Assembly: GCA_021800575.1 (NCBI GenBank)
Contig: JAJYYW010000121.1
Coordinates: 1-5,346, forward strand
Direction of reading: 5' to 3'
DNA from: a bacterium
GTDB taxonomy: Bacteria > JAMCPX01
Length of the DNA stretch: 5,346 bases
Position 1 is the stretch's first letter. Every line of letters begins with the position of its first letter. Of the stretch, positions 4,335 through 5,346 are shown one piece after another. The position numbers and the translations under genes are program-made. A model generated the notes under the pieces. It was not told the origin of the DNA. It searched no databases and saw nothing but the letters and a program-made list of their open reading frames with translations.

Positions 4335-4350
4335 TCAAGGGCTGACCCCT
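4335..4350 (+). repeat. TCAAG...TGACCCC dispersed repeat, copy 3
   Basis: Exact 16-base match to 4256-4271. Both full copies are followed shortly by C-rich sequence (CTGCCCCC and TGGTTCCCC). The cluster fills the gap between the hicB promoter and the inverted-repeat element at 4377. Confidence 0.65.
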
Positions 4351-4376
4351 TGGTTCCCCTAAAATGAGTTTGGCTA

Positions 4377-4621
4377 TCAATCACGTCCGTTCCCTGAAAT
4401 CGGTAATGTGTTTCATCGTACTGCGACTATAATAGTTCAATGATTGATGAGACGCAATGGTTACATAAAGGAGAAAGAAGGAGAATAGAGGGCAGCCCCT
4501 TGAGGAGATGGGGGCACCCGTGCGGGGCACGGGTCGTGTGAGGTCGTCTGCGCTCTCCCACTGACAAGGGGACGGAAGGGGGTTATCAACCATAAAAAAC
4601 ATAGTGTAAAGACGTGATTGA
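4377..4621. mobile_element. Possible 245-bp MITE-like element with CTA target duplication
   Basis: TCAATCACGTC (4377-4387) is matched by its exact reverse complement GACGTGATTGA (4611-4621), and CTA sits directly outside both ends (4374-4376 and 4622-4624). Inside there is no convincing gene: the minus-strand frame across it resembles nothing I know and has no clear ribosome site. There is one strong hairpin, ACCCGTGC-GGG-GCACGGGT (4516-4534). An 11-bp inverted pair alone could be chance; the matching CTA makes a small non-autonomous insertion more likely, but no second copy is present in the window. Confidence 0.35.
4516..4534. repeat. Perfect 8-bp GC-rich hairpin inside the putative element
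   Basis: ACCCGTGC (4516-4523) pairs with GCACGGGT (4527-4534) around GGG. No T-run follows. It is the most stable structure in the gene-free stretch between 4361 and 4676. Confidence 0.55.
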
Positions 4622-4676
4622 CTAAATACGAACTTTATAGATATGGAAGTATCAGACGCTTTTTTTTGGAGGTAGC

Positions 4677-5192
4677 ATGAAAACAAATACACTGTTGCCG
4701 ATCGACGCGATTGAGCAAAAGATCCTGCTGATCCGCGGACAGAAGGTTATGCTGGATAGGGACCTGGCAGAGTTATATAACGTAGAAACAAAATACCTTA
4801 ATAGGCAGGTTAAAAGAAACAGAGGCAGATTCCCGGAAGAATTTATGTTTCAGCTGACAACGTGGGAAAAAAATGAACTGGTGACAAATTGGCACCGGTT
4901 GGCCCTTTTAAAACATTCAACTTCTTTACCGTATGCGTTTACCGAGCATGGGGTCGCGATGCTGGCTTCGGTACTCAACAGCGCTCAGGCAGTACGCATG
5001 AGCTTAATCATTGTGAAAACCTTCGTCCGCATGCGGGAGATTGTAAGTACCCATAAAGAGCTTATACAAAAACTCAAACTCCTTGAAATGCGTATCGACA
5101 GACACGATGAGTCGATCCAATCCATAATGGAGGCGATCCGTCAGCTCGTCTCTACGCCTGAGAAACCGAAACGCAGGATAGGATTCATCTGA
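4677..5192 (+). CDS. ORF6N-domain-containing protein
   Basis: Protein of 171 residues with an N-terminal ORF6N domain, a DNA-binding-related module of the KilA-N/Bro group found in phages and on many bacterial chromosomes. Residues 10-60 carry its hallmark: IRGQKVMLDRDLAELYNVET (19-38), then YLNRQVKRN and RFPEEFMFQLT (51-61). PYAFTEHGVAMLASVL (85-100) is the second conserved block. Residues 118-158 (MREIVSTHKELIQKLKLLEM..., DRHDESIQSIMEAIRQL) look like a coiled coil, and the tail KPKRRIGF is typical of the family. GGAGGT (4668-4673) lies three bases before ATG 4677, a short spacing. The length is full for the chromosomal type. Its biological role is not established; a prophage- or island-related regulator is likely. 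It stands alone, with repeats before it and a probable transposase gene after it. Confidence 0.88.
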   Translation: MKTNTLLPIDAIEQKILLIRGQKVMLDRDLAELYNVETKYLNRQVKRNRGRFPEEFMFQLTTWEKNELVTNWHRLALLKHSTSLPYAFTEHGVAMLASVLNSAQAVRMSLIIVKTFVRMREIVSTHKELIQKLKLLEMRIDRHDESIQSIMEAIRQLVSTPEKPKRRIGFI

Positions 5193-5328
5193 AAATTTTT
5201 CCTTTACCGCTCCTCCCCTTGATGAGGCTGTGTCACAATTATGTAAGTTCGTATAAAAAGCATAAATATAGTGCTATCAAGCGATGATCAGATTGTGGTA
5301 TATTGAGTAAAAACCAAGAGGGAGAATT

Positions 5329-5346
5329 ATGGCATACCGATATGGA
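5329..5346 (+). CDS. Start of a gene, probably an IS1182-family transposase (cut by window end)
   Basis: ATG 5329 opens MAYRYG and runs off the window. AGAGGGAG (5317-5324) is a good ribosome site four bases upstream. From memory, IS1182-family transposases commonly begin M-S/A-Y-R-Y-G followed by a short linker to LLPPSIEEYV, so this is the best guess. Only six residues are visible, so the family call is tentative. If right, the left end of the insertion sequence would lie between the ORF6N stop (5192) and 5328, perhaps near GGCTGTGTCACAATTATG (5226-5243). Confidence 0.4.

Noticed and set aside
3062..4350. CRISPR array made of the short repeats
   Set aside because: The repeats are few, differ in length and spacing, and lie between and around genes; there are no regular spacers and no cas genes.
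4618..4647. Promoter TTGACT...TATGGA for the ORF6N gene
   Set aside because: The -10 match is poor and the 18-base spacer is long; the better-looking TATAGA is only 12 bases from the -35 box. Not strong enough to list as a feature.
4381..4692. 103-codon minus-strand open frame
   Set aside because: It overlaps the ORF6N start, spans most of the putative inverted-repeat element, and resembles no family; judged non-coding.
5205..5230. Third CCCCTCT-type hairpin repeat near CTCCCCTTGATGAGG
   Set aside because: Only a 4-bp stem and no G-rich run with ACCAAT tail; similarity is too weak.

Overview
The window looks like bacterial chromosome from a Gram-negative, possibly an anaerobic Desulfobacterota-like organism. 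This guess rests only on general likeness of the dienoyl-CoA isomerase-type crotonase, the Trp-repeat protein and the toxin-antitoxin (TA) remnants to families common there; no marker gene is present. The left half (about 1-2760) is GC-rich with G/C-ending codons. The right half (about 2780-5346) is clearly more AT-rich and packed with TA genes, short repeats and probable mobile DNA, so a core/accessory boundary probably lies near 2760-2800.

Layout. 2-454 (+): end of a protein with three 13-residue Trp repeats, followed by a long GC-rich hairpin (462-497). 689-1489 (+): crotonase-fold enzyme with the three acidic residues of delta3,5-delta2,4-dienoyl-CoA isomerases. 1529-2422 (-): ten-helix EamA/DMT transporter, convergent with the isomerase, with a near-consensus promoter (2442-2470) that fixes its start. 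2423-2783: no gene seen. 2784-2993 (-): decayed higB-higA TA pair. 3208-3743 (+): apparently intact RelE-type toxin and Phd/YefM antitoxin overlapping by ATGA, with a promoter and two abutting palindromes just upstream. 3767-3847: three successive hairpins. 3864-4102 (-): hicB running into a frameshifted tail of hicA, as expected after an internal deletion. 4175-4360: tandem and dispersed short repeats. 4377-4621: possible small non-autonomous element with 11-bp inverted ends and a CTA duplication. 4677-5192 (+): ORF6N-domain protein. 5329-end (+): first six codons of a gene that looks like an IS1182-family transposase.

How it fits together. The left genes look like unrelated housekeeping or metabolic units. 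The right half reads as a TA graveyard: three type II systems of different families within about 1.3 kb, of which only the central one looks intact. Repeat sequences lie at or near the ends of homology in the higBA remnant. The ORF6N gene and the probable transposase fit the same accessory character. I see no wholly new multi-gene system; the most informative features are the decay junctions, the near-leaderless TA promoter with stacked palindromes, and the repeat families.
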